DNA from: Phytophthora sp. 'mugwort'
Lineage: Eukaryota; Oomycota; Peronosporomycetes; Peronosporales; Peronosporaceae
Assembly (NCBI GenBank): GCA_033558025.1
Contig: JAUCEF010000012.1
Location: 434,001-498,000 of the forward strand
DNA: 64,000 nucleotides
Direction: 5' to 3'
Shown piece after piece: positions 31,679-44,017 of the stretch. Positions within the stretch are counted from its first letter, which is position 1, and each line of letters starts with the position of its first letter. The translations under genes and the position numbers were made by a program. The notes under the pieces are model-generated. The model did not search any database. It was not told the DNA's origin and worked only from the letters and a program-made list of their open reading frames with translations.

Positions 31679-32902
31679 ATGAAGTTCCCACTGCCGCCAG
31701 ACACAATGCCGATACTGGAGCTGTCATTCCATGACCAGCAGTACATCGAACATCTGGCGTCGGTCTTCGTGACTGAGACTATTGATCAGTATATGGAGAA
31801 CCTCGAGGCCTGTCGTACGCTACGTCGACCCCGAGTCTGCAAGGAACGCTGGAAGCAGATTAAGAAACGAGGCAACATGATCATCTACCAGGACCGGGGT
31901 GTGGATGAAAGCGTGCGCCAGAAGATGAGCTTTCGGGCATTACTGGAGACGCCCGGGGCATTGGCCAAGACCCACGTTGTCATGGGTCTCGGCCACTGCG
32001 AGGGGCTCATGGAGGACGCCGTCTATGGCTCCATCGCTCCCACCGAGGAGCTCATGATGATCAAGACCGCGTACTCGCAGGACGGCGTCGTGGACCGCAG
32101 AATCCTGTCGACAATCATCCCGCCGTCGCCAATTGACCCACTGCGCGAGCTCCAGATCAAGTGGTGCGTCAACGGATCGGCCCCCATGCTCGTAGCGAGT
32201 ATGGTTCGGAAACGGGACTTCCTCTACGTCGAGTCGTCCGGGATCGTGATGACCCACACGGGCGAGCGCATCGGGTTCAACTTCCTGCACTCGCTGGAGT
32301 TCGAAGGGGTCCCCGACTTGAATCATCTCGGACTGGTTCGTGCCAATCTAAGTATCTGCAGCCTCTTCCGACAACGAGAGGAGGGAGGCGTCGAGTTGTT
32401 CCTTCAGGGATTCTGCGACCCGTTGGGCAACATGACAGCTGGTGTGGCGATCCTGACGACAGCCGAGGCGATCCTGTCGTATGCGGGCGTCGTGCGTTGC
32501 GGCCAGATGAAGAAACTCAACTGGGTGCTGAACAAGAACGCCAACATCGTGTACGCACAGCAGCCCGAACTCTGCTGCGTGTGTCACAAGGTGCAGAGGG
32601 CGAGTCTGATGCCTAAAAAGTTCTGCCGCGTCTGCAAAGGGCGAGTATGTAGCAAATGTCGACAGCCCCAGAAGCTCAGCTTTGTGGACGTGCGGTCGAG
32701 GAAGGTGAGGCAATACACATTGTCCTTCTGCTCGAGTTGCGTGAACGCCGCGCACCACTCGAGAGCACTGGAAATCGCGCACGACGAGCTCGTGGAGGCG
32801 AACCCCATGGTCGCGTATGAAGTGGACCAAGAGTCCATCTCGTCCATGTCTTCCTTTCGATCCTCGTCACAGTCTGATCTGCGCCTGCCATTCTTCGCTT
32901 AG
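31679..32902 (+). CDS. START domain protein with C-terminal FYVE-like zinc finger (paralogue 2)
   Basis: 407 residues. The ATG at 31679 (MKFPLPPDTMP) is chosen over an upstream non-ATG extension because the paralogue at 46572 begins with the same MKFPLP. The START-like domain covers about residues 45-285 with LMEDAVYGSI, LRELQIKWC, RDFLYVESSG, ERIGFNFLHSLEF and CGQMKKLNWVLNK. The zinc finger starts near residue 299 (CCVCHK, CRVCKGRVCSKCR, SFCSSC). It follows paralogue 1 in the same direction, 871 bp after it, suggesting tandem origin with strong divergence. It likely binds membrane lipids. Confidence 0.85.
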   Translation: MKFPLPPDTMPILELSFHDQQYIEHLASVFVTETIDQYMENLEACRTLRRPRVCKERWKQIKKRGNMIIYQDRGVDESVRQKMSFRALLETPGALAKTHVVMGLGHCEGLMEDAVYGSIAPTEELMMIKTAYSQDGVVDRRILSTIIPPSPIDPLRELQIKWCVNGSAPMLVASMVRKRDFLYVESSGIVMTHTGERIGFNFLHSLEFEGVPDLNHLGLVRANLSICSLFRQREEGGVELFLQGFCDPLGNMTAGVAILTTAEAILSYAGVVRCGQMKKLNWVLNKNANIVYAQQPELCCVCHKVQRASLMPKKFCRVCKGRVCSKCRQPQKLSFVDVRSRKVRQYTLSFCSSCVNAAHHSRALEIAHDELVEANPMVAYEVDQESISSMSSFRSSSQSDLRLPFFA

Positions 32903-34111
32903 ATTTGGCTGGCCAAGTTGGTCGTGCAGCTGCTTTGGTTTGTACTCGTTGGTAGTGAAGACTCCGTAATGTGTCCAATAATGTGGAAAAGAGGCATCTA
33001 TTTATTGCATGCAATATTGTACACTATTTAATTGCAATTAATGTATTGGCATCGTAGGCGTGAATACATGTACAATACTTGGATTGTAATTTATTGCAAT
33101 ATTTAAATTGTAGGTGTATGAAGGGCTATCGACGCCTCCGGGTGTATAGAGCTCTGTTGGAGTCCAACCGCTTGCGTTTCCCTCACTATGCATTTTCTTA
33201 CAATAATGAACGGTCGAAGCCACCTGCGTCGCCGAACAGCGTGATCTCCACAGTCGCATTATCTACAAGGCCTGGTTTGAAGCCGATGTCATCGACCCCA
33301 AATCCCACCACAGCATCTGCGGCGAAGTTTACCAACACACCTGACGGAGCTACCACATCATGTTGAGGCACATTGCCACAAGGGACAAGGGATACGAAGC
33401 ATTGACAAACGCAAATGGAACACTTCAACCTAGCGCTACCGACTTCCTAGAATGTTGATCCTCCGACCTTGACAAATAGGCGGATCGAATTGTGATGAAG
33501 TTGCTGTCGATTAGCTTTTGTTAAGATCCAAATACTCACCACTGTAGATACGACTCGAAAAGACATCCAGACGCACACTTAAGGCACGCTAGCGCTCCGT
33601 TATGCGACGCGTTGAAAAAAATTTCGCACGAATTTGCCGCACTGTTTCGGGTTGATGTTTCACGGTTGGACGACTGCCAGCGTCCGCTACGTCGCTCTTT
33701 TCAGCCGACAGATGCGTTGACGACAGGGCGTGTGTTGCTGGCGCTCTCTTCGTATGAAGATGAAAGTGATTTGGTGCTCAGAGTCTCTCTACATTGCTGA
33801 CACACACTAAGAGCTTAAGCGACAGTGGTCGGCTGGGTTACCTTTCTTTGTTCATGTTAAGGTCCGTTCGAGGTTTGAGGTCCAGGCAATTCCAGAAGCC
33901 CGGGGCAGGACCAGACCAAAACAATCTTAGCGGAAGAGCTTAGAGGCAAAAACGTCATCTTCAAGATCAATATATCGACATATTCCTAATCCTTGGCAGC
34001 TTGGCGGCTTGGGCAGCCTGTACTTCAGCAGTTGTGGTTCCTTTGCTCGATGCACTGGGATATTTAAGATAAGCGGACGTGTCGCCTTACAAGTGCCTCA
34101 ATGCCAGAAAC
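32903..34111. other. Intergenic stretch without a supported gene
   Basis: AT-rich around 33000-33110. A 76-residue minus-strand frame at 33198-33428 has protein-like composition (VLVNFAADAVVGFGVDD) but no recognised family. Confidence 0.45.
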
Positions 34112-34455
34112 TGTGACGGAACACACGACACCTTGCGCACAGGAAGTGTGACTTCCGGAGAGTATACAAACTCTCAGTGAAAGGCAGTTCACAAGTCCCT
34201 GGTCTGAGGGGACTCCTACCAAATTAGGAATATATATATATTTATTTACAGGTGACCCTTTTAATGCGTCTACATACTAACTATTAGTCACCTATTGAAG
34301 TACCCTAGATGTTATCCTATTGGTTGGCTCTAAGGTATTTGTACCATATCTGTGGTTTCTATCCGTGACGTCATTACCGTGACGTCATAGTGATGTTGGC
34401 TACATCACTTAGGGTACTTAGACACACAAGTCACTCTTCATGTAACCCCGTTACA
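34112..34455 (-). repeat. LTR of the second Gypsy element
   Basis: 344 bp from TGTGACGG to CCGTTACA, with a TATATATATATTTATTTA box near 34232. The ends match the terminal inverted bases of the first element's LTR (TGTAACGG/CCGTTACA), but the inner sequence differs. Confidence 0.65.
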
Positions 34456-34469
34456 CCATCCCCCATTTA
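34456..34469 (-). promoter_or_regulatory. Polypurine tract of the second Gypsy element
   Basis: AAATGGGGGATGG on the minus strand abuts the LTR, placed as in the first element. Confidence 0.6.
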
Positions 34470-34497
34470 GGTTCGGTTTACCGACCATCCAGGGCGA

Positions 34498-36595
34498 GTG
34501 AAAGGAAGTCGCCGCCTTTCACTCTCCAACTCGCATTACATCGACTTCGCTGCGGTTAGTTCCGCAGCCGGCTCTCTTTCTTTTGAGCCCGAGCACTTTC
34601 GCGTGCTCTTCTTCTTCTCGGCTTCTGCGTCAGCCTCAAGCATGACCAAAACTCGGTCTGGCCGCGACGCGAAAGCGGCTGCCAAACCTGTTGCTTCCAA
34701 GCAGCAGGCTAAGAGCTCTAAGTCGTCTGGCAAAGCCTCGACCGTAAGGGATCCACCAAGATGGCATCCAAGGTGACCCCAAGGCACCTAAACCGCCTGA
34801 GGAGGACCCTGAGCTCCTCGTGGACTGTGAGGAGAACTCGGACAGGTCTCCCGTGTCCTGCGGTGATAATGAAATCCCGCTCGTCAAGCGGTCTGACGGC
34901 GACCCAAGTCAGTCGGACTCGCTTGGGTCTCGTACCCTGCTGACTAGCCATCATGGCGACGATGGCGACGCGCCGAAGACGCCCGAGCGTCAGGGGAGCC
35001 CAGGCTCACCCAAGGAGGACCAAGAGAAACCTCGTGCTCCGGTCAAGCACTTGACGCTCAATGAGGCAACTGCGCGCGTCAAGGCTGCAGCAGCCTCGGA
35101 AGTCAGCCGTAAGTGGCGGGCTGCTTCCCCGTCTCCAATATGTGAAGGGTATGGGACCATCACGTTCACGAAAAGGGCCCCTTCAGTTCTTCTTCCGACG
35201 AGGAGGAAGAGGACCAAGTCGGCCTAGCAATCTCCAACGATCTTGACGGTCAGCTGTCGGAGTACCAGGCTGCTCGCCATAAGGGAGTGCGGTCCCCGGC
35301 GACCCGGTCGTCTGTGAGGTACTCTTTACCTGTTCGTGGGGGACCGTCTTACCCTCCCAGGTAATTCCTGAGGAGTCCCACGGAGCCGATGCCTACATGG
35401 GTCAACTCCAGCCTCCTCGCGTGCTTCTTGGCGGGCGCTCTTCTCGGGGCTTAGCTTATGAGCGCAACCTGGTGGCGTTCCAAAACGTGAGCATCGCTTG
35501 GTGCGTGCTCCTGGCACCGCACAACATCCCGCTCAAGGAGTTCACGAGCCGGCGAAAGAAGCCAGAGCTCTGGTCGGGACTACGATCTGTGTGGGGCTAT
35601 CCAGCCGTGATGTCCCCCCCCCACACACACACGGTGACTCATTCCAGGAGGCCGAGGCTGTCTTCTGGAAGCGGGAACCTACGCGTTGCTGACAAGGACA
35701 ACTTGATGTTCTCCCGCGGGATCTCACGTTGGAGGACATCCTCGACCTCCGAGATCTACGCATTGAGTTTGCCCATGTGGTAAGCACGCAACAGCTGTCT
35801 AAAGAACTACAGAAGCATCCTGCTTCTAACGCTCATGATGAGCGCGGGTATGGTCTTGGTTCTACTGCCAAACCCCGTTCGGGCAAAAAAGTCCGAACTA
35901 CTTACGACCGATCGCGACAGCCTTCGGGCAGTCAGCCTGGAGACGTTCAACCGTCTCCCAGGAGCTCTCAGCCTCTGAGTACCCCCTCCATTTCACGCGG
36001 AGCCGGCGCTTCCGTGAACGTGCCACCCCTGGAGCACACACTCCATGTGGTAGTGGGTCTCCCCATTACGGTCGAAGAGAGACAGCAGAACCCTCGTGCG
36101 AATATGAGTATGAGGCACCGCCTCTCTGGTCCGTCTCAAGACCTGGTGTACCGCCTTCGGCTCCACCGCGGGCAGTTGAAGACGCCGCCCTTCATTGACG
36201 GGTTCTTCCTCTTGAGATTGTGCTTGGACTTGGTGAGGGCGGGGCTGCCGCCGCACTGGGATCCTTGGGCCGATTCGTGACGACGCGAATCGTCTGGACG
36301 ACGACTTGTCGGTCCTTGAAGGTCAGGTCGGCCGTCGGATGAATGACGTGGCCAAGGCTTTCCGACGTCTGAATCCCCTTTGGGTGTCCATGGACCGAGG
36401 CCAGCAAGAGATGTACTTCCTTCAGGGCCTCCTGCGGTCTGTGCCCCAAGCGGGAGCGACTCCTGCGTACTCCCAGCCGTATCACTATGGCTCATACTCA
36501 GCGTATGCAGCCGGCGTTCCTTCGTATGGAGCCCCTTCCGCGGTCTCGCAAGGGTCCTGGACTTCTGGCCCTGGGCGCTCTCAGCACTCGACGGA
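34498..36595 (+). pseudogene. Antisense gag-like ORF of the second Gypsy element, broken
   Basis: Protein-like sequence on the strand opposite to pol runs inward from the LTR in several frames. There is a basic start (MTKTRSGRDAKAAAKPV at about 34642). An acidic/Ser-Pro part follows at 34820-35227 (SDGDPSQSDSLGS, PVKHLTLNEATARVKAAA). Next come a part with DLTLEDILDLRDLRIEF (about 35715-35775) and a Ser/Pro linker, and a tail at 36306-36590 with EGQVGRRMNDVAKAFRRL and YSQPYHYGSYSAYA. Frameshifts occur near 34740, 35200, 35360-35720 and 36290. The charged, low-complexity design recalls structural (gag-like) proteins. No named domain is recognised. Confidence 0.45.
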
Positions 36596-36842
36596 TGTGC
36601 TCCAAGTGCACCTCCATAGCTGTCTTGCCTACCTCGGCATAGCTATGGACGAAGATGTCGTCGAAGTACGACTGTGTGTACGCACGCAGTGGTCTAAGTA
36701 ACTGCGTGACCAGGCAATTGAACGTCTCGAAACTGTGCGCTGAGACTAGCGCTGGGCTGTTATCCGCGGGTCTTTTCCTGACTTGGTTGTAGTATGTTAC
36801 CCACGCGGGTAGGGTTTGGAGGCGGTCTTTTGTACTCAACAT
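36498..36842 (-). pseudogene. Gypsy reverse transcriptase fragment
   Basis: The minus strand reads TFNCLVTQLLRPLRAYTQ then SYFDDIFVHSYAE and MEVHLEHIRRVL, the catalytic YFDD box and following helix of Ty3/Gypsy RT. The preceding residues do not match RT and suggest a rearrangement. Downstream it stops abruptly where the antisense ORF begins. The catalytic Asp pair is intact in this fragment, unlike the first element. Confidence 0.8.
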
Positions 36843-37035
36843 TGAACAATGTGCCAGCCGTTGTGGGAAAGGAGCATTGTGTTGTCGCAGAGCTCAAATC
36901 GCAGTGATGCAGTAGCAAAAATGCAGCAAATCATTTATTAAAATATGCAGTGTTACTATTGCGTGCCTGAAATGACAGTATATTGATCCTCAATCTTCTG
37001 CACGTGGCGAAATCGTGCAAGCCATTCCGTGGACG

Positions 37036-38364
37036 TTACCGCATCCAGATGTTCCAGCACTTTTGCCACTGCATCAGCCCCACTGCCGGCGGATTACGGC
37101 CAATCCGGTTCTCGATCAGCCCCCATATCAGCTCAATTGGCTGAAGTGTGGGGTGATATCGGGGCGTGAAGTACATATAGCGTTGATACTCCTCGCAATC
37201 GTGGTGGCCGCGTACACAGGGGCTCGTTGTTGAGTCTGGCCAAGTCAAGGAGAACGTCTTTGTTGACGTCCCTCCTGTACACTAAACGTGCTACAAATTA
37301 ATAAGTAAAAAAAAACCAGTGTCAGAAATTTTGCATCGTAAAATCAAGTCACTAACCACATTCGTCAGAAACATTTTCAGCCAAGCTGGTCTGGACTTCG
37401 TAGTAGGGTTCTCGTTCAGTTGGCACTTGTGGTATCCTGCCCCATCCATATGTATGTTGCACTCTCCGTAGTTGGTCTTAAGCGTGATACATAAATCCTC
37501 GAACCACTTCTCGAACAAATCCGCGTTGAAGTTGCCGTGTTAATCATCGATTTCGTTTTTTTGGGTTTGTTTGAGGCGTTCCACAACAAATTGGTCCTTC
37601 TACAAACGTGGCTGTAGTAGTACGGCCTCGGCTTACCACAATTCCTGCGGCAATATGCAGCACTACAAAAAATGTCAGTATTTACCATGTAAAATAACAA
37701 AACGAAAAGCTCGTACCGATCCCCTTTGCCACTTTTATTGTACCGCTTTTTTTCTGACGTCGCCACGTCTTACCAGCGACATGGTTAGCGTTGCAGAAAG
37801 ATTCATTCAAGTACACTTCAGGGCGGTCGAAACAATTTCCCACCCAATTGTTAATTTCGTGAGCAGGTAGGTTGTTCTAAACGCGATGTTCGTCTCAGAT
37901 TCAGCATACATATGACGACTTTCGCCCTTTATATGATAAAAATTCAGCTCATTCAGCACGCGTTGCATAGTTCTCTCGGAAAGCGAAATTTCTGTTGCCT
38001 CGCAGTGGTGGCTACTAATGCGTGAAGCAGTAGTTGGTTGTCCTAAATTTTTCTCTCTTTGAATGTACTGGCGGATTGTGGACTCTATCTCGGTGAGCTC
38101 ATAATCGCGTTCGCAGCCTCTGTTATTTTCACCGGTCTTTGCACATTTATTATTTTTTAAAAGAACAGATAAATTATCAGCTAAAAGTGCAGGAGCGCAA
38201 CTGACCTCGAAGTCGGTACTTGGAGACGCCATTACGACTTTCATGACTACGTCCCTCTGTCTGGATGGCAGTTTAAGCTGCCCGACAAGGTCTCGTGCCC
38301 TGATGCCCTTGAACAGCCCTTCCTCCTTCTGTGCTTGGAAAAAATTGAACGCGCTCACTATCAT
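37036..38364 (-). pseudogene. Tc1/mariner-like transposase remnant
   Basis: Minus-strand pieces at 38364-37807, about 37840-37690, 37518-37291 and 37248-37036 read in order as a mariner-type protein. The N-terminal HTH-like region includes STIRQYIQREKNLGQPTTA and SERTMQRVLNELNFYH. The first catalytic box reads VYLNESFCNANHVAGKTW, with Asn where Asp is expected. The second reads CNIHMDGAGYHK, and the last segment is HPTLQPIELIWGLIENRI (third acidic position). Frameshifts lie near 37860 and 37690. The Asn change and the frameshifts make it inactive. Terminal repeats were not found. Confidence 0.75.
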
Positions 38365-38399
38365 CCTCTTCTCGCCGGGTTGTACTCACGTCTTGATTC

Positions 38400-39550
38400 C
38401 ATGATTTTGTGAACTGATCTAGTCTACGACTGTTCAAGCGGGGCTAAATGTGCGCTACAACGTTTAAGCTAACTATAGAGCAGCTACACGGCGCAAACGG
38501 TGGAGAATTCCGACCACAGGGTCAATTTGTTTGGAGAGTTACAATTCTTGGCACATTGTTTAATGTCGAGTACAATACGCCTCGTCCGTGGCCCCCATTT
38601 CGAAGGATCGCGGGTCGTTTGTCCAGATCGCGCTGGACGGCAAGGGCAGATGGCATGGTGACCGGCGCATGCGGCGTCCGGTGCTGAGGACGTCAGCAAA
38701 ACGGAAGGGGTGCCGTGGAGAGGGACGAGCGGGAAATTGTCTGGCGTGCCAGGGTCGAGGAAGGTGCATGGTCTTCGGCGAGAGGGAGCGGCCCAGTCTG
38801 AGTTTGTGGGAAGGTCAGTCGTGAATGTCTCCGGTGAAAAGCAAGTTGAGTTTTATATTCAAGCTTGTTGCTACTGCCTTTCTATCTCTACCAAGAGAGT
38901 ACTACCTCTAGACAGTATCGGCCGTCGTCACACCGAGGCGACTCGCGGCAATACCTCTATCGAGCAGCCGACGTAAGCAACTTCTGGTTGGGGTCACGGT
39001 CTTGCAGCAATGCGACGGGGGTGAAAGCTCGAAGAACCGTGCAAATGGTGTGAGCTCGCAAAAAACACTGGGTTTTGTGACCGTCATCGCCGCGTAAATA
39101 CATTTGCATGTTGCTGAAACGCGCACAAACTACACTTAGTGTAGTGGGTTAATCACTTGGTAAGGGTATCACCGACTGGAGAGAGTGTACAGCACCCCAC
39201 GACGTGCGATTGCTGTGAAACTCTATTGGTTGAAATTACTTGACTCGAACAATCGCACCAAGTGTTTTTTCTTTGGTAGATGTCTATGAGGGTATGGAGT
39301 GTATTCTTGAACCAGTATCTTGTGCGGTCTTGGCATCGTATAGTGTACAGTGGTAGATAACTGTTGTCCTTAGAATTGTTATTGATATGTGTTCCTAGCG
39401 GAAATTCGCATTCCGGATAAACTCTAAAATAAATTTCAGATAATAAGCATGGATAGGGATTAATAAGGACGAGAAAAACTGAAAAATAGACAGACAGGTC
39501 TGATCTCCGACCAAGCACTGAGTTCTGTACTCAGGTGGATTAGGGATATC
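38400..39550. other. Intergenic stretch without a supported gene
   Basis: Short frames on both strands, none with recognisable domains or an obvious promoter motif. Confidence 0.5.
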
Positions 39551-41584
39551 CTCATTGTGTTATGTACTGCTTCAGTGGCCGCTCCCCACCGCATTTCGCG
39601 ATTGCTACCCACCCGCCCGGCAGCAGAAGCAGGCACTTGTCAAGGCGGCACCTCTCGACGCATACAAGCCGGCTAAGGCTGCAAACAACCCTAAGAACAA
39701 GCATGGGCTTGCCCAGAGGCACCGCCGCGTCCCGTGAAGCCGCCCAGAGCTTCACCAGCTACATGCGTTCGCCGAGGAAGGCTCGCCATGCCGGAGGATC
39801 TCAAGAGAAGCAGCGCAGGCTTCAGGAGTCGCCGCCGCGCGTACGCCGCTCTCGTCTAGGGCACCACGTCCAGCCCAAACCGGTGGCTGCCAGCAATGGT
39901 CGTATCAGTTGAAGGTTGATGACTAGAGGCAGACGCACACGCATCCGGGCGCTCGACACCGGGACGGGCAACAGGCGCTTGCCGACGGGGATCGCAGCGC
40001 CGCTCAGGACACATAGACTTCGGATAGCTGCCAAGGAGAGCAAGGCGACAGCGGGAAAGAGATCAAGGTGCCGGCCTCTACTGATAGTGTCAAGGTGCTC
40101 AAGTTTATAGCTGTCAGGCTAGTGGCTTTCATTTTTGCGTGTAAACAAGCAAATATGAACGGCTATATTTATATATTTCCGGTACGCAACGCAAATTGCT
40201 TCGGGGTCGCGCAGAGGTTTCAAAAATGCCTGGCTGCCGCTGTTGTCAGTGTACTGCTTCATAGAAGGTCGAGATTGGGATGAAGCGAATTATGAAGACG
40301 AGAAGCGTCAATTTCTGGAGAAGCTACCAGCTCCTGAAAAAAACTGTCCGAGCCAAGGCAGCAGCAAAACATAAGTGGGGTAAGAGGAAGCGGCTGCTAA
40401 ACAATACGAGTGAAGTTCGGAAAGCAAAGAAGCAGAGTGAAACAGAGAAATGGAATAAATCCCTCAATGAGCTGACGATAAACGCTACCCCAAAAACTAA
40501 AAACAATCTTAACATGATTTGCATGCGTTCATACTATAGTCAAATAGTATGCAAAGTGTGGTCACTTCAACTTCAACTACCTCTTACGGCTTTTTGCAGC
40601 CCTGACATCAATTCGTGCGCTATGAACGTACCGAAACCTGCAGCGCGTTGTATGAGCGTTTACCGATACCTTATATAGACTAGTTTGCACCAAAAACAGC
40701 ATCCGCAACTTTACACGAGAAATATTAACATTTGGAACTTGAACTCCGCAAGATAAATCGTCGGGGCTGCAACTTTAAATATTCAACTTTTACGATCGGT
40801 TTCCGGTTTTTAAACGATGCGAATCAACGTCGTAATGATGCTACTCCTGCATCAGTGCCGCGCATCTTTCCGTTAGGATTAATCGGGTGTCCACATTGAA
40901 CACCTCGTCGATTTGATCGCAAGGCTGCAAATCATGTGTAGGTCAGGTGAAGCTGAAGTTGAGTTGACTTTTACTCTCTGCCAAACAATTCGCATGACCT
41001 AGCTGTATGTACTGTGAAGCGCTCCTGGAGTCGTATTCTAATTGCCTCAACGAGTACTAATACATACCATTAACAACAGGGCTGCTGCAAGAAAATGTAT
41101 GGTATGTAACATTCAAGTCAACGTTAACTGTTCGCGGTATTGTGCGTGTTCATTATTCTAAAGAAGTTCTTGGTAAACGTCCGTATGACAATCTGCATGT
41201 TTAAGAAAATTTATACAACACGAATTGGTGCCAGACTGCACAATTCCGGAAGTGGAAGCTCCCAATAGTTGGTATGTCGCGTGTAAAGTTGCGGAAGCTA
41301 TTACAGGTGTGCATTAGTCTTTAGGGGTTCTTGCCAAATGTCACAGCATGATGATGCAGGTTTCAAAGAAATCATACAACACGAATTGACGTCAGGGCTG
41401 CAAAAACGTCCGAATTAAACTAAAGTCCCTGACTTCCGCGCCTACCAGACAGCATACCGATCCGCTATAGCATCCATGATTGGTTTTCAGACGCATGTTG
41501 CAGTCTGGATCACTCATAAAATATATCAAGAAGCAACAAATGTATTTTCTTTAAAAAAAAATGTGCAGCCCTGCTTTCCAAGTT
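39551..41584. other. Region of short basic frames and AT-rich DNA, no supported gene
   Basis: Lys/Arg-rich short frames at 39562-39912 and 40280-40678 might be fragments of an older gene. A frame reading FIEGRDWDEANYEDEKRQF (about 40260-40316) is protein-like, but stops follow at once. 40700-41584 is AT-rich with nothing recognisable. Confidence 0.4.
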
Positions 41585-42433
41585 CTATAAAACGCAAGAA
41601 AGTCTGACGGACTCGGTTGAAATTAGTCCAAACATATGCGCGTAGGAAACAACCGCCGGTCGTCCACGTTGGCTTCCTGTTGACAGCTTCACACGCCTAT
41701 TCACGAAGCGGCGCTCTGTTCCTGGCCAGCCTGGAATTTTCTGGTTGGCTTGTTTCAAGCAGGCAAGCACATGCAAATAAACGTTCCAGACATGCAGAAA
41801 GCTCGGCAACCGCACCTCCCCGCACCTAAATCCACTGTCCACCCAACCACTTGCTGACCAAGGCGCTCCATTCGACGGTTGTTTCGTTCGCCTTCCTCAG
41901 CAGTCTTGGCGTTTTCGTGTGGGTCGAGCCAGCGAGCCAGCTGTGCACATGATATTCACTTCGCCGTCCGCTGGAACCGTCCAACAGAAGAAAAAAAAAC
42001 TGCACGCTCTCCATCAGCTCGTTGCGAATACGAGCTGGCTTAACGTCTTTCTCCACCAGCTCGCGGATAGCAGGTTTATTTCGAGGGATACCTCCATGCG
42101 CTTGGCAGGGCCGCTGGATGAAGCGTGATCCGCGTGTTGTTAAATGTGACACTGGCTTGCGCGGTCACAACGCACGGTCTTAAACTAGAAATTGCAAATG
42201 AAACGAGCAGGTGAGCATGGCTCTGACTTGCAGCAGTAGATTCGGTGCCACATGGGACGCTCGTCGACGTTGTTGAGGCAGACTGTACATCGTTTGAGCT
42301 GGCTTGCAATCACTCCCATCGGATGCATGGCGTCGAGCTTCCGGTTGATGCGCTTCTCTTCGCGAAGGTTGTCGATGATATACCAGTTGTAGTGCGATGA
42401 CATGGTCGTAGTGTGAGGTTTTGAGTTTTCCAA
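41585..42433 (-). pseudogene. Possible MULE-type transposase N-terminal remnant
   Basis: The minus strand begins with HYNWYIIDNLREEKRINRK and a Cys-containing segment (CTVCLNN, MWHRIYCCKSEPCSP) that could be a FLYWCH-like or MULE zinc-binding start. About 70 bp further a different frame reads RELVEKDVKPARIRNELMES, similar to the helix that follows in oomycete MULE-like proteins. A third piece at 41842-41585 follows. All frames are broken. The family call is tentative; a host gene with a zinc ribbon is the main alternative. Confidence 0.35.
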
Positions 42434-43980
42434 ACTGAGATCCCAGCTCAGCGTATCGAATCTCTAAGCACCAGTCGAGTCACTGCAGGCAACTATCGCA
42501 CCTGATTGGGCGTTCCACTTTAGGGGGTATGTTTAAGGAGAAACTTACAAGGAAGTCGTAGAAACCTACAGCACTTAGTGTATTGCTTAGTACAAAAGTC
42601 GATTTATCAGGCTTTTCGTACAGAAGTCAGTCGTTTTGGTTCAAAAATAAAGCTTTCTCAATAAGGACAGGGTTGACAGTAGATGTACGGTAGTGCATCA
42701 CGTGTGATTGTACATGTAGCTGCAATTGCCCAGCGGGGAATGACGTCATTCGCATATGTCGCTACGGTGCAGCCTAGAGAGAGAGACAGAGTTATATATT
42801 TATCCTTTTCGGCTGCAAGATGTCTGAAATTTACTAAGTTTGTCCAACAGTGCCGGGGCTTGTAGCTACAGTGCAGCCTACACGACCGCCGAGCTTACAA
42901 AAATGATCACGTAGTTGTGGCTTTTCCTGTGCACCGGAATCTTGCGCCGCGATCAGTGTACCTATTTGAAGTAGTCGTTGAGTTCAGGCATTGCAGGTTT
43001 GGGATACGCAGAAATCCAAATGAGCTCCTAAACTGAACAAGATTGTATAATACTTGCACTTTGCTATAATGGGTGGCCACTGCTTCCGTCTACATATCCT
43101 TCCTAGATTGAACTTGCAGCTGTCAGCACAATGTTGGCAGATCTGGCGTCGCTTCAAGATTGCTTACTGGTCGGTTTAATCCGTGGATATAACCATCGTT
43201 TTCCACAACAAAACTGCTGGTCGTGTGTGGGCATCCTCTCAGCTGTACAACGAATAGATCTGACACATTGGCAGCCAGTGCGGTGGACGGAGCTGCAGCA
43301 AACTCGTAAGCTCGCGGGCAATGCTTCGAGCGGAGAGCGTCGCACGCGTCATTCCTCGTGTCTCATGGAGCGATATGTACCAAGACAACGCGGCGCCGCC
43401 TCGTGCTGCGCGAAAAACGCCTAGACACTGGCCGGTATCCTGACCAGAATCTCGGCATGGTCAGCGACTCAGCGTTCCCATGTTGTCGGGTATGATCCTT
43501 ACTCCTCTTAAGAAAGGCGACATCGACCGCCTTCTTTCCTCGCTTCGCAGCCCTTCCCAACGACTGCACAACGCAGTGACCTCAGTGCGTTAGTCGGCGG
43601 AGTGGGGCATGGGCAGCATCGAGAAAGTCTTCCATAGACTCCTGTTGCCGTTGCCCTATGACCCCGCCCGCCGCCGAATGCAGCTGTACAACATGTTTCA
43701 TCTCTAGCCAACTACCGGGTTCGCATTACAGGTATCATCAAATTCGCACGACGTTTACGAGAGAGGTTTTTGCCTCGTCTCGTTATTTATTCCAGTTCAT
43801 GTAACTATATTTCCGCACTATCCCATGCAAAAAGCCGATCCAGATGCTCTGGGTTTTCCTCTAATCAATTAGCAAGTTCAACTTGCTCCGCAGCTTTAAC
43901 AACAGGCGTTTCCCAACTGCAACATTTGGTAGCTGCACTTTGGTTGGTCCAGTGGGTTCCCAACGGCTCGCGACAGGAGG
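42434..43980. other. Intergenic stretch without a supported gene
   Basis: Short frames only. The last 300 bp precede the Rh-type transporter gene and should hold its promoter. Confidence 0.5.
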
Positions 43981-43996
43981 TCACTCTTCAATTTCG
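43981..43996 (+). promoter_or_regulatory. Initiator plus flanking promoter region candidate
   Basis: TCACTCTTCAATTTCG is a near-perfect match to the oomycete TCATTYYNCAWTTT core promoter pattern. It lies 37 bp upstream of the ATG at 44018 and supports that start over the longer open frame. Confidence 0.65.
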
Positions 43997-44017
43997 GAGG
44001 CCAAACTCACTACAAAT

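Larger units (their letters stand above)
34112..36842 (-). mobile_element. Second Ty3/Gypsy element, truncated and internally deleted
   Basis: An LTR (34112-34455) is followed inward by a purine-rich tract on the minus strand (34456-34469), so it is a 3' LTR of a minus-strand element. At the other end (36842-36498) the minus strand carries a Gypsy RT fragment. No second LTR, integrase or gag was found between or beyond, so the rest has been lost. Between RT and LTR lies a long gag-like antisense reading on the plus strand. Confidence 0.7.

Noticed and set aside
43883..44017. N-terminal extension of the Rh transporter frame by 45 residues
   Set aside because: It has no ATG at its start and lies across the predicted initiator at 43981-43996; the ATG at 44018 gives the normal family length.
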